A stretch of 32,483 bases of DNA from Flavobacterium sp. (GCA_030151255.1 JASLED010000073.1:1-32483), one strand, 5' to 3'. Positions 24,616-32,483 are shown, numbered from the stretch's first letter. The notes: generated by a model from the sequence alone, not told the origin. Translations and numbers: made by a program.

Positions 24616-25623
24616 ATGGATTCATTGACACAAATTGTTTTAGGTGGTGCCATAGGAAATGCTTTATTAGGGCGGAAAATTAAAAATAGAGCAGTATTGT
24701 ACGGTGCAATTGCAGGTACAATTCCTGATCTAGATGTTTTATCTGTATTCTTTACCGATCCCCTTACTGCGTTAGAAATACATCGCGGTTTTACTCATTC
24801 TATTTTATTTGCAATTACAATGCCTTTCTTTTTTGGCTATCTTATGTATTTGCTTGAGAAAAAAAGAGGCGTTACTTATGAAGAAGGTTATTGGTTGTTC
24901 TTCTGGGGGTTTTTCACGCATTCCATTTTAGATGTTTTTACTACTTGGGGAACACAATTGTTGTGGCCGTTTGATTATTCTTTTGCGTTTAAGTCAATTT
25001 CTGTAATTGATCCACTTTATACTATTCCGTTTATTTATTTTTTGGTTAGATCTATGAGAGAAACCACAAATTTAGAGAAGAGAATGATGTTTAATAAATG
25101 GGGATTATATGTTAGTACCGGATATTTGTGCTTAACCTTGCTTTTAAAAGCAGTCGCATTTTATAATGTAACAGATACATTAGATAAACGACATATTGCA
25201 TATAAATCACTATCTATTAAACCTACGGCAATGAATACAATATTGTGGCGTGCAACAATAGAAATAGATGATGCTTATTTAATTGGCGATTATTCTTTTT
25301 TTAGCAACAAGCCAATTGTATTTAAAGAATATAAAAAGAATTGTCATTTAGTAGAAAGTTTGGAACAAAATCCATTAATTAAGCGTTTGGCAAAAATTTC
25401 GGAAGGAGCTTATACGTTTAGTGAAAAAGACGAACATATTTATTTTAATGATCTGCGTTTTGGTGTGTTAAAAGAAACAGAAACAGAAGTGCAATTTGCG
25501 TTTAGCTATTATTTTTTTCTTAATGATGAAGGTGAATTGGAAGTGGCTGAAGTAAAAAAAGATAAACGTGATGGAGTGCAATTGATGAAGGAAATTTGGT
25601 ATAAGATCATTGGAAAGAATTGA
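24616..25623 (+). CDS. YbcI/YdjM-type (DUF457) membrane-bound metal-dependent hydrolase
   Basis: The 335-residue membrane protein begins MDSLTQIVLGGAIGNALLG. It carries the family's metal-site motifs in order: GTIPDLDVL, HRGFTHSILF and FFTHSILDVFTTWGTQLLWPF, with four or more hydrophobic segments in the first 200 residues and a soluble C-terminal part. The family is annotated as a metal-dependent hydrolase on the basis of His/Asp motifs, and its physiological role is poorly known. The ATG at 24616 is chosen over an upstream in-frame start at 24568, because that would place the preceding terminator hairpin inside the gene. TATCTTCG (24583-24590) is a possible -7 box with one mismatch. Confidence 0.88.
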   Translation: MDSLTQIVLGGAIGNALLGRKIKNRAVLYGAIAGTIPDLDVLSVFFTDPLTALEIHRGFTHSILFAITMPFFFGYLMYLLEKKRGVTYEEGYWLFFWGFFTHSILDVFTTWGTQLLWPFDYSFAFKSISVIDPLYTIPFIYFLVRSMRETTNLEKRMMFNKWGLYVSTGYLCLTLLLKAVAFYNVTDTLDKRHIAYKSLSIKPTAMNTILWRATIEIDDAYLIGDYSFFSNKPIVFKEYKKNCHLVESLEQNPLIKRLAKISEGAYTFSEKDEHIYFNDLRFGVLKETETEVQFAFSYYFFLNDEGELEVAEVKKDKRDGVQLMKEIWYKIIGKN

Positions 25624-25650
25624 GAATGCTAATAGGATTACTTATATTTG
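25620..25650 (+). promoter_or_regulatory. Promoter of yaaA
   Basis: TTG (25620-25622), 20 nt, then TATATTTG (25643-25650) is a complete match to the Bacteroidota consensus. The start codon is only 12 nt beyond the -7 box, so the mRNA leader would be very short. The -33 overlaps the end of the upstream gene. Confidence 0.65.
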
Positions 25651-25662
25651 AAAAAAAATAAT

Positions 25663-26430
25663 ATGAAAATAGTATTATCGCCAGCTAAAAGCCTTGATTA
25701 TAAAACAGAAGTGCCGTTTGCAAAAACGAGTCAACCTTTGTTTGTAAAGGAAAGTAAAGTGATTAATGAAATTATAAAACAAAAAAGTCCACAAGATTTA
25801 ATGAACCTGATGAAGATTTCTAGCAATTTAGCAGATTTAAATTGGCAAAGAAATCAAGAGCGAACATATCTATTGTCAGAAAGTAGAAAAGCAGAATTTA
25901 AACAAGCTGCTTATGCTTTTAACGGCGATGTATATGCCGGATTAGGAGTTTATACCTTGTCAGAAACTGCAACAGAAGCAATGCGAAATAAATTGCTTAT
26001 TTTGTCTGGTTTGTACGGAGTTTTGCGTCCAACTGATTTAATAGAGCCATATCGTTTAGAAATGGGAACAAAATTATCTGTTGGTAAAGCAAAAAATCTA
26101 CACGAATATTGGAAGCCATTTGTGTTACAATATTTAAACAAAGAAGTTGCTTCAAATGACATAATTATAAATTTAGCAAGTAATGAATATTTTGGAGCTG
26201 TAGATGTAAAAAATGTAAACGCAACAATCATTACACCAGATTTCAAAGAGTTAAGAGACGGAAAGCTAAAAGTAATTAGTTTTTTTGCTAAAAAAGCAAG
26301 AGGATTAATGGCAAGATACATTTTAGAAAATGATATTAATGATATTGAAGGATTGAAGAAGTTTAATGTTGATGGATATGCATTTAGTGAATCAGATTCT
26401 AAAGGAAATAATTTAATATTTACAAGATAA
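25663..26430 (+). CDS. yaaA: YaaA family peroxide stress protein (DUF328)
   Basis: The 255-residue protein begins MKIVLSPAKSLDYKTE and shows family motifs: KLLILSGLYGVLRPTDLIEPYRLEMGTKL in the middle and the C-terminal basic KKARGLMARYILEN with DGYAFSE near the end. E. coli YaaA limits free iron and protects DNA during peroxide stress, and the structure is DNA-binding. The function here is by homology. The ATG at 25663 is preferred over a TTG 15 nt upstream, because homologues start MKIVLSP and the TTG lies in the -7 box. It is followed 29 nt later by hutH and may be co-transcribed with it. Confidence 0.95.
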   Translation: MKIVLSPAKSLDYKTEVPFAKTSQPLFVKESKVINEIIKQKSPQDLMNLMKISSNLADLNWQRNQERTYLLSESRKAEFKQAAYAFNGDVYAGLGVYTLSETATEAMRNKLLILSGLYGVLRPTDLIEPYRLEMGTKLSVGKAKNLHEYWKPFVLQYLNKEVASNDIIINLASNEYFGAVDVKNVNATIITPDFKELRDGKLKVISFFAKKARGLMARYILENDINDIEGLKKFNVDGYAFSESDSKGNNLIFTR

Positions 26431-26459
26431 AAATAAGATCAAAAGACCACAATAAAATT

Positions 26460-27962
26460 ATGGAAACAGTACATTATATAAGTTCAGATGTATTTACAAT
26501 TGAAAAACTAAATGAGATTATCACACAAGGTCAAAAATTAGATATCTCAGAAGAAGCAAGAGCTAATATCATCAATTGTCGTACTTATCTTGATGAGAAA
26601 ATGGCAACGCACAAAGATCCTATTTATGGTATTAATACAGGATTTGGTTCTTTGTGTAATGTGAAAATCGAAGCAAACGATTTGTCAAAATTACAAGAGA
26701 ACTTAATGAAATCACATGCTTGTGGAACAGGAGATTTTGTTCCAGAGGAAATTGTGAAAATTATGTTGTTGTTAAAAATTAAATCACTTAGTTACGGAAA
26801 TTCTGGAGTTCAATTAGAAACTGTAGAAAGGCTGGTAGATTTCTTTAATAACGATGTGTTGCCTATTGTTTATACACAAGGTTCATTGGGTGCATCTGGA
26901 GATTTGTCTCCTCTTGCGCATTTAACTTTACCTTTAATTGGAGAAGGAGAAGTAATGTTTGAAGGTTTTAGACAACCTGCAAGTAAAGTATTAGAAAAAA
27001 TGGGCTGGGCGCCAATTCAATTAAAGTCAAAAGAAGGTTTAGCATTGTTAAACGGAACTCAGTTTATGGGAGCTTACGGATGTTATACCTTAATAAAAGC
27101 TAAAAAAATGTCTTATTTAGCTGATTTAATTGGAGCTGTTTCTTTAGAAGCATTTGACGGAAGAATAGAACCTTTTAATGAATTAATTCACCATGTTCGT
27201 CCACACAGAGGGCAAATCGAAACAGCATTGTTTTTTAATGAAGTTTTAGAAGGGTCAGAGTTAATTAGCCGTTCAAAAGAACATGTTCAAGATCCATATT
27301 CATTCAGATGTATTCCTCAAGTTCACGGAGCGTCAAAAGATACAATTGATTATGTAAGTAAAATTTTTAAAACTGAAATTAATTCGGTAACAGATAATCC
27401 AAATGTATTTTACAAAGATGATATTATTATTTCAGGAGGTAATTTTCACGGGCAGCCATTGGCTTTAGCTTTTGACTTCTTGGGAATAGCTTTAGCAGAA
27501 TTAGGAAATATTTCTGAAAGAAGAACATATCAATTAATTTCTGGATTAAGAGGATTGCCAGCATTTTTGGTGTCAAACCCAGGGTTAAATTCAGGATTTA
27601 TGATTCCTCAATATACTGCAGCAAGTATTGTGAGTCAAAATAAACAATTAGCAACTCCTGCAAGTATAGATAGTATTGTTTCTAGCAACGGGCAAGAAGA
27701 TCACGTAAGTATGGGGGCAAATGGCGCTACAAAAACGTTGTCTATTGTAAGAAATTTAGAGCGTATTTTAGCAATTGAGTTGATGAATGCTGCTCAAGCA
27801 ATTGAGTTTAGAAGACCTGCAAAATCAAGCGAATTTATTGAGTCTTTTATTAAGTCATATAGAGAAGAAGTTTCTTTTGTATCAGAAGATAGAATTTTAC
27901 ATTATGATATTGAAAAAACAATTGCTTTTTTAGAAAGTTTTCAGATTGAAATAGAAGATTAA
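26460..27962 (+). CDS. hutH: Histidine ammonia-lyase
   Basis: The enzyme deaminates L-histidine to urocanate, the first step of histidine catabolism. The 500 residues match the family length, and the sequence contains the ASG triad (Ala145-Ser146-Gly147 in SLGASGDLSPLAH) that cyclises to the MIO electrophile. Other family features are GINTGFGSL near the N-terminus, KSHACGTG (substrate-specificity loop with Ser-His), the FHGQPLALAFD segment and the NGQEDHVSMGANGATK loop. The Ser-His pair also occurs in some tyrosine ammonia-lyases, so aromatic specificity is not fully excluded, but overall similarity is to flavobacterial HutH. No hutU, hutI or hutG is adjacent. The terminator follows 28 nt after the stop. 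Confidence 0.9.
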   Translation: METVHYISSDVFTIEKLNEIITQGQKLDISEEARANIINCRTYLDEKMATHKDPIYGINTGFGSLCNVKIEANDLSKLQENLMKSHACGTGDFVPEEIVKIMLLLKIKSLSYGNSGVQLETVERLVDFFNNDVLPIVYTQGSLGASGDLSPLAHLTLPLIGEGEVMFEGFRQPASKVLEKMGWAPIQLKSKEGLALLNGTQFMGAYGCYTLIKAKKMSYLADLIGAVSLEAFDGRIEPFNELIHHVRPHRGQIETALFFNEVLEGSELISRSKEHVQDPYSFRCIPQVHGASKDTIDYVSKIFKTEINSVTDNPNVFYKDDIIISGGNFHGQPLALAFDFLGIALAELGNISERRTYQLISGLRGLPAFLVSNPGLNSGFMIPQYTAASIVSQNKQLATPASIDSIVSSNGQEDHVSMGANGATKTLSIVRNLERILAIELMNAAQAIEFRRPAKSSEFIESFIKSYREEVSFVSEDRILHYDIEKTIAFLESFQIEIED

Positions 27963-27989
27963 TTAAATATTTTAAATATTTTTGAGATT

Positions 27990-28026
27990 AAAGCCATATC
28001 TTTTTTACAAAAAAAGATATGGCTTT
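27990..28026 (+). terminator. Strong intrinsic terminator after hutH
   Basis: AAAGCCATATCTTTTTT (27990-28006) and AAAAAAGATATGGCTTT (28010-28026) form a 17-bp perfect stem with a 3-nt loop. It separates the hutH unit from the lipid A gene cluster. Confidence 0.93.
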
Positions 28027-28038
28027 CTTTATTATTGC

Positions 28039-28046
28039 TATATTTG
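28039..28046 (+). promoter_or_regulatory. Candidate -7 box for the HD-domain/lpx transcription unit
   Basis: TATATTTG matches TAnnTTTG exactly, 32 nt before the HD-domain start. No TTG lies at the -33 position. Confidence 0.5.
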
Positions 28047-28078
28047 TTTAGTTTTATTGAAAAAATAATTTATTTCCA

Positions 28079-29317
28079 TTGGTTACAATAAATAAACTAA
28101 AAATACTCAACGATCCAATTTATGGATTCATTTCTATTCCCAATTCATTATTGTATGATTTGATCGAGCATCCTTATTTTCAAAGATTGAGAAGAATTAC
28201 CCAAATGGGTGTTTCTTATTTGGTTTATCCAGGTGCACATCATACTCGTTTTCATCACGCGTTGGGCTGTATGCATTTAATGCAAAAAGCGGTTCAAGTA
28301 CTTCGTTTTAAAAATGTTGAAATTTCCCTAGAAGAAGAAAATGCATTATATATAGCTATTTTACTTCATGATATTGGACATGGACCATTTTCTCATGCTA
28401 TGGAAGAAAGCATTGTAGAAGGAATTCATCATGAAGAAATTTCATTGTTTTTTATGAATAAGTTAAATCAAAAATTTGATGGAAAATTAGATTTAGCTAT
28501 TCAAGTTTTTCAAGGAAAATATCATAGAAAATTTATGTTGCAACTAATTTCTGGTCAGTTGGATATGGATCGTATGGATTATTTAAAACGAGATAGTTTT
28601 TATAGTGGCGTAGCAGAAGGGAATATTAATTCTGAACGATTAATACAGATGCTAAACGTTGTAAATGATGAATTAGTTATAGAAGAAAAGGGAATTTATT
28701 CGGTAGAAATGTTTTTGGTAGGTCGTAGGCTAATGTATTGGCAAGCGTATTTGCATAAAACTAGTGTTTGTGCAGAGCTAATTTTGGTGCGTATTTTAAA
28801 AAGAGCGAAAGAATTAGTGCAAAAAGGAGAAAACTTGTGGTGTAGTGAACCGCTAAAATTTTTCTTGATGAATAAATTTAGTGTAGATGAATTTAAAACA
28901 ACAGCTTTAAATAAATTCGCACTGTTAGATGACTCAGATATTGTAAGCGCAATGAAAGCATGGCAATTTCATGATGATTTTGTTTTGTCAACTTTAAGTA
29001 AAATGATTGTTAATAGAAAGTTATTAGGAATAAAAGTTTCTGAAGATCAAAATAAAATAAATGAATTATTTACAGATAAAATAAACGAAATTAAACAAAA
29101 CACTAAATTAACAGATGCGGAAATTTCTTACTTTGTTTTTGAAGGAGAAATCAGTAATCAGGCGTATAGCAAAAGCAAAGAGCCAATTATGATTTTGAAA
29201 AAAGACGGAAGAGTAAAGGATGTTTTATCTGTTTCAGATCAATTAAACTTAAAAGCACTTACAAAACCAGTAACGAAGTATTATACTTGTTATCCAAAAA
29301 GTGTTTTTGAAAGTTAA
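28079..29317 (+). CDS. HD-domain phosphohydrolase (dGTPase/SAMHD1-like fold)
   Basis: The 412-residue protein has an N-terminal HD domain. Visible are the substrate-side FQRLRRITQMG, H...H in AHHTRFHHALGCMHL, the HD pair in LLHDIGHGPFSHAME and the later aspartate in LDMDRMDYLKRD. These motifs match YdhJ-type and dNTPase-related HD hydrolases. The substrate is unknown; nucleotide phosphohydrolysis is inferred. It probably heads the lpxD-lpxC/fabZ-lpxA cluster, a gene order I associate with flavobacteria. No ATG exists near the family-typical N-terminus (homologues begin near NKLKILNDPIYGF), so a TTG codon at 28079 is the most likely start. Confidence 0.88.
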   Translation: MVTINKLKILNDPIYGFISIPNSLLYDLIEHPYFQRLRRITQMGVSYLVYPGAHHTRFHHALGCMHLMQKAVQVLRFKNVEISLEEENALYIAILLHDIGHGPFSHAMEESIVEGIHHEEISLFFMNKLNQKFDGKLDLAIQVFQGKYHRKFMLQLISGQLDMDRMDYLKRDSFYSGVAEGNINSERLIQMLNVVNDELVIEEKGIYSVEMFLVGRRLMYWQAYLHKTSVCAELILVRILKRAKELVQKGENLWCSEPLKFFLMNKFSVDEFKTTALNKFALLDDSDIVSAMKAWQFHDDFVLSTLSKMIVNRKLLGIKVSEDQNKINELFTDKINEIKQNTKLTDAEISYFVFEGEISNQAYSKSKEPIMILKKDGRVKDVLSVSDQLNLKALTKPVTKYYTCYPKSVFES

Positions 29318-29334
29318 CTTTCAATTATATTTTA

Positions 29335-29342
29335 TATTTTTG
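29335..29342 (+). promoter_or_regulatory. Candidate internal -7 box for lpxD
   Basis: TATTTTTG matches TAnnTTTG exactly and ends 5 nt before the lpxD ATG. If used, transcription would start at or next to the start codon, giving a leaderless or near-leaderless message. Confidence 0.5.
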
Positions 29343-29347
29343 CGGTG

Positions 29348-30364
29348 ATGAAAATAACAGCAGAACAAATAGCGTCAGTATTAGAAGGAGATATTGCAGG
29401 AAATCCTTTAGAAGAAGTAAAAACGTTAGCTAAAATTGAAGAAGGAACAAAAGGTTCTATTTCATTTTTAGCAAATCCAAAATATGAACATTTTATTTAC
29501 ACAACTGAAGCATCAGTTGTAATTGTTAATAAAACATTTGAACCAGATCAACCTGTAAAAGCAACGCTAATAAAAGTAGAGGATGCTTATACTGCATTTT
29601 CTAAATTATTGGAATATTATAACCAAGTGAAATTAATGAAATCTGGTATTGAGCAACCAAGCGTAATATCGGAAGGTGTTGAGTATGGAGACGATTTGTA
29701 CTTAGGTAGCTTTTGTTATGTTGGTAAAAACACTAAAATTGGTAATAACGTAAAAATTTATCCTAATACGTTTATTGGGGATAATGTTATTATTGGAAAT
29801 AACACTGTTTTATTTTCTGGAGCAAGAATTTATTCTGAAACAGAAATTGGCGAAAATTGCACAATTCACGCTGGAACAATTATCGGATCAGACGGATTTG
29901 GATTTGCACCGAATGCAGATGGTACATATAACAAAGTGCCACAAATCGGAAATGTTATTATAGAAGATAATGTAGAAATTGGAGCAGCAACTACAATTGA
30001 CCGAGCTACTTTAGGTTCAACAATAATCAGAAAAGGAGTAAAGCTAGACAATCAAATACAAATAGCACATAATGTAGAAATTGGTGAAAATACTGTAATT
30101 GCAGCGCAAACAGGTATTGCAGGTTCTACTAAAGTGGGTAAAAACTGTATGATTGGCGGTCAGGTTGGTATTGTTGGGCATTTAACTATTGGCGATTCTG
30201 TAAGAATTCAGGCGCAATCTGGTGTTACAAAAAATATAGAATCAAACAAAGCCGTTCAAGGAACGCCAGCTTTAGGATATACAGAATTTTTAAAATCGTA
30301 TAGCCATTTTAGAAACTTCTCTAAAATAGTTGATGATTTAGAAAAGCTTAAGAAAGATAAATAA
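29348..30364 (+). CDS. lpxD: UDP-3-O-acyl-glucosamine N-acyltransferase
   Basis: LpxD adds the second (N-linked) acyl chain to UDP-3-O-acylglucosamine, the third step of lipid A synthesis. The 338 residues show an N-terminal uridine-binding domain (about 1-100) followed by a left-handed beta-helix of hexapeptide repeats such as IGNNVKIYPNTFIGDNVIIG, and a C-terminal helix. The catalytic histidine is His241 in LDNQIQIAHNVEIG. A GTG three bases upstream is possible, but the ATG at 29348 gives the family-typical MKITAEQIASVLEG. It is followed by lpxC/fabZ after 26 nt, so it is in one operon. Confidence 0.97.
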   Translation: MKITAEQIASVLEGDIAGNPLEEVKTLAKIEEGTKGSISFLANPKYEHFIYTTEASVVIVNKTFEPDQPVKATLIKVEDAYTAFSKLLEYYNQVKLMKSGIEQPSVISEGVEYGDDLYLGSFCYVGKNTKIGNNVKIYPNTFIGDNVIIGNNTVLFSGARIYSETEIGENCTIHAGTIIGSDGFGFAPNADGTYNKVPQIGNVIIEDNVEIGAATTIDRATLGSTIIRKGVKLDNQIQIAHNVEIGENTVIAAQTGIAGSTKVGKNCMIGGQVGIVGHLTIGDSVRIQAQSGVTKNIESNKAVQGTPALGYTEFLKSYSHFRNFSKIVDDLEKLKKDK

Positions 30365-30390
30365 ACTGATCAAGATAAAAAATATTTATT

Positions 30391-31782
30391 ATGGTTAAAC
30401 AAAAGACCATCCAAAATGAAATAACATTATCAGGAGTAGGATTACATACAGGTCAAAATGTTGTAATGACATTAAAACCTGCACCTATCAATAATGGTTT
30501 TACTTTTATTAGAGTGGATTTAGAAGGGCATCCTGTTATTGAAGCAGATGCTAATTACGTTGTTAATACACAACGTGGAACTAACTTGGAGAAAAAAGGT
30601 GTTAAAGTTCAAACAACAGAACACGTACTTGCAGCTTTTGTAGGATGCGATCTTGATAACGTAATTATCGAATTAAATGCATCTGAACCTCCTATTATGG
30701 ACGGTTCTTCTAAGTATTTTGTTGAGGCAGTTGAAAAAGCAGGTATTGTAGAGCAAGATGCAGAAAGAGAAGAATACATTGTAAAAGAAGTAATCTCTTA
30801 TGTTGACGAAGCAACGGGTAGTGAAATCATCATTATGCCAGCAGATAATTACCAAGTTACTGCAATGGTAGATTTTGGTACAAAAGTATTAGGTACACAA
30901 AATGCTACTTTAAAAGATTTAAAAGATTTTAAAACAGAAATTTCTGAGGCAAGAACATTCAGTTTCTTACATGAATTAGAAACGCTATTGGCTCATGGAC
31001 TTATAAAAGGTGGAGACTTAAATAATGCAATTGTTTATGTTGATAAAGAAATATCAGCAGAAACTATGGAGCATTTGAAAAAAGCTTTCGATAAAGAAGA
31101 GATTAGCGTAAAACCAAATGGAGTTTTAGATAACTTAACATTGCATTACCCTAATGAAGCAGCAAGACATAAATTACTTGATGTAATTGGCGATTTGGCT
31201 TTAATAGGAACAAGAATTAGAGGAAAAGTAATTGCAAATAAACCAGGACACGGTGTAAATACAAGCTTTGCTAGAAAAATGTCTAAAATTATTCGCAACG
31301 AAAAACGCAATCAAATTCCTACTTTTGATCTTACAAAAGAACCCTTGATGGATGTTGTTAAAGTAATGGAATTGTTGCCACACAGACCTCCGTTTTTATT
31401 AGTAGATAAAATAATGGAAATGTCTGAAACGCATGTTGTAGGAGTTAAAAATGTTACAATGAACGAGTCTTTTTTTATTGGACATTTTCCAGGTGCACCA
31501 GTAATGCCAGGAGTTTTAATTTGTGAAGCGATGGCACAATCTGGAGGAATTTTAATTCTAAGCACTGTACCAGATCCAGAAAATTATTTAACTTATTTCA
31601 TGAAGATGGAAAACGTTAAATTTAAAAATAAAGTTGTTCCAGGTGATACGCTGGTATTTAAGCTTGACTTATTGTCGCCAATACGCAGAGGAATTTGTCA
31701 TATGCAAGGATATGCATATGCAAACGGAAAACTTGTAGCAGAAGCAGAGCTAATGGCTCAAATATCAAAAATTAAAAACTAA
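30391..31782 (+). CDS. lpxC/fabZ: Bifunctional LpxC deacetylase / FabZ dehydratase
   Basis: The 463-residue fusion joins two enzymes that are separate in Proteobacteria. Residues 1-about 305 are the zinc-dependent UDP-3-O-acyl-N-acetylglucosamine deacetylase LpxC, the committed step of lipid A synthesis. Its metal ligands are His78 (TTEHVLAAF), His260 and Asp264 (ARHKLLDVIGD). Residues about 320-463 are FabZ, a hot-dog-fold 3-hydroxyacyl-ACP dehydratase. Its catalytic pair is His365 (GHFPGAPVMPG) and Glu379 (CEAMAQ). Both active sites are intact. The fusion is characteristic of Bacteroidota and couples the fatty-acid and lipid A branches that compete for hydroxyacyl-ACP. It sits between lpxD and lpxA in the operon. 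Confidence 0.97.
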   Translation: MVKQKTIQNEITLSGVGLHTGQNVVMTLKPAPINNGFTFIRVDLEGHPVIEADANYVVNTQRGTNLEKKGVKVQTTEHVLAAFVGCDLDNVIIELNASEPPIMDGSSKYFVEAVEKAGIVEQDAEREEYIVKEVISYVDEATGSEIIIMPADNYQVTAMVDFGTKVLGTQNATLKDLKDFKTEISEARTFSFLHELETLLAHGLIKGGDLNNAIVYVDKEISAETMEHLKKAFDKEEISVKPNGVLDNLTLHYPNEAARHKLLDVIGDLALIGTRIRGKVIANKPGHGVNTSFARKMSKIIRNEKRNQIPTFDLTKEPLMDVVKVMELLPHRPPFLLVDKIMEMSETHVVGVKNVTMNESFFIGHFPGAPVMPGVLICEAMAQSGGILILSTVPDPENYLTYFMKMENVKFKNKVVPGDTLVFKLDLLSPIRRGICHMQGYAYANGKLVAEAELMAQISKIKN

Positions 31783-31783
31783 A

Positions 31784-31789
31784 AAGGAG
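31784..31789 (+). promoter_or_regulatory. Canonical Shine-Dalgarno site before lpxA
   Basis: AAGGAG ends 4 nt before the lpxA ATG and lies directly after the lpxC/fabZ stop. Strong Shine-Dalgarno motifs are rare in this phylum, and it stands out from every other start in the window. Confidence 0.7.
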
Positions 31790-31793
31790 TAAT

Positions 31794-32483
31794 ATGAATC
31801 AGCCTTTAGCATATGTTCATCCTGGAGCTAAAATAGCAAGAAATGTAGTTATTGAGCCTTTTACAACGATACATAATAATGTAGAAATTGGAGAAGGAAC
31901 ATGGATCGGATCCAATGTAACTATTATGGAAGGTGCTAGAATCGGAAAAAATTGTAAAATTTTTCCTGGAGCTGTAATTTCTGCTGAACCTCAAGATTTA
32001 AAATTCGAAGGAGAGATTACCACTGTAGAAATCGGTGATAATACAACTATTCGCGAATGTGTTACAATTAACAGAGGTACAAAAGATAGATATAAAACAG
32101 TAATTGGTAGTAATTGTTTAATACAAGCTTATAGCCACATTGCACATGATTGTATTGTAGGAAATAATTGTATTTTTTCAAATTCAAGCACGCTAGCAGG
32201 ACACGTTACAATAGGAGACTACGTAGTGTTGGCTGGCTTAGTAGCTGTACATCAATTTTGTACTATTGGATCTCATTCTTTTGTAACAGGCGGAACTTTA
32301 GTTCGTAAAGACGTACCACCTTACATCAAGGCAGCAAGAGAACCTATTTCTTATGCAGGTATCAATTCTGTTGGATTGAGAAGAAGAGGTTATGAACCAG
32401 AAAAAATTAGAGAAATCCAAGAAATCTATCGTATCCTTTATCAGAAAAACTATAATACAAGTCAAGCACTTGAGATTATAGAA
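31794..32483 (+). CDS. lpxA: UDP-N-acetylglucosamine acyltransferase LpxA (3' end outside the window)
   Basis: LpxA catalyses the first step of lipid A synthesis, O-acylation of UDP-GlcNAc. The frame is open from the ATG at 31794 to the last base, giving 230 residues out of about 260. It is a left-handed beta-helix of hexapeptide repeats (VEIGEGTWIGSNVTIMEGARIGKN...). The catalytic histidine is His118 in SHIAHDCIVG, with GHVTIGDYVVLAGLVAVHQFCTIG following, as in E. coli LpxA. The visible C-terminal part is the start of the helical domain (SVGLRRRGYEPEKIREI). It is the fourth gene of the lpx cluster, 11 nt after lpxC/fabZ. Confidence 0.97.
   Translation, partial: MNQPLAYVHPGAKIARNVVIEPFTTIHNNVEIGEGTWIGSNVTIMEGARIGKNCKIFPGAVISAEPQDLKFEGEITTVEIGDNTTIRECVTINRGTKDRYKTVIGSNCLIQAYSHIAHDCIVGNNCIFSNSSTLAGHVTIGDYVVLAGLVAVHQFCTIGSHSFVTGGTLVRKDVPPYIKAAREPISYAGINSVGLRRRGYEPEKIREIQEIYRILYQKNYNTSQALEIIE

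Noticed and set aside
25950..26321. 123-codon minus-strand frame inside yaaA
   Set aside because: Antisense to conserved YaaA motifs; no promoter or family resemblance.

Overview
The window looks like a stretch of chromosome from a member of the Bacteroidota, most likely family Flavobacteriaceae. The DNA is very AT-rich (about one third G+C by eye). Start sites are mostly preceded by A-rich sequence rather than Shine-Dalgarno motifs. Many genes carry the Bacteroidota promoter signature (TTG, about 20 nt, then TAnnTTTG). The proteins are typical of the group: a CarboxypepD_reg TonB-dependent receptor, an LpxC-FabZ fusion, a DPP4-like S9 peptidase, a DUF2007 protein and a YtxJ-type thioredoxin. 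The genus cannot be fixed from the sequence alone.

Layout. 1-400: 3' part of rplT (L20) and its terminator. 400-2530 (minus strand): a GNAT-like protein, a spermidine-synthase-like methyltransferase and a DUF2007 protein. 2600-6520 (minus): an unrecognised lipoprotein and the disaggregase ClpB. 6680-7020: YtxJ-like redox protein. 7100-7920 (minus): predicted outer-membrane beta-barrel. 8230-9520: kynureninase. 9600-12850 (minus): a 1083-residue Oar-like TonB-dependent receptor. 13280-15920: the most accessory-looking part, with a DUF262 (GmrSD/SspE-like) protein and a lipocalin-like lipoprotein between long AT-rich gaps. 16240-18040: a LysR regulator divergent from a TauE/SafE permease. 18090-21810 (minus): DPP4-like peptidase and a LysP-like permease. 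22070-23960: an XRE regulator divergent from an M14 zinc carboxypeptidase. 24050-27960: Lrp/AsnC regulator, DUF457 membrane protein, YaaA and histidine ammonia-lyase. 28080 to the end: HD-domain phosphohydrolase, lpxD, the lpxC-fabZ fusion and a partial lpxA, which is the lipid A cluster of this phylum.

A theme in the middle is peptide and amino-acid use (DPP4, M14 carboxypeptidase, LysP, Lrp, HutH, kynureninase), but the genes are separate transcription units, not one pathway operon. Most units end in a clear intrinsic hairpin, several shared by convergent genes.

The best unexplained signals are as follows. (1) Three perfect copies of the 12-bp palindrome TTACATTTGTAA lie between the XRE regulator and the M14 peptidase, each containing a -7 promoter box. 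(2) The DUF262 protein has a DUF1524-like C-terminus whose expected catalytic histidine appears to be missing. (3) A structured, unannotated segment lies near 16136-16212. (4) A 9-bp inverted repeat could fold over the clpB start. No IS element, CRISPR array, tRNA or rRNA was recognised.
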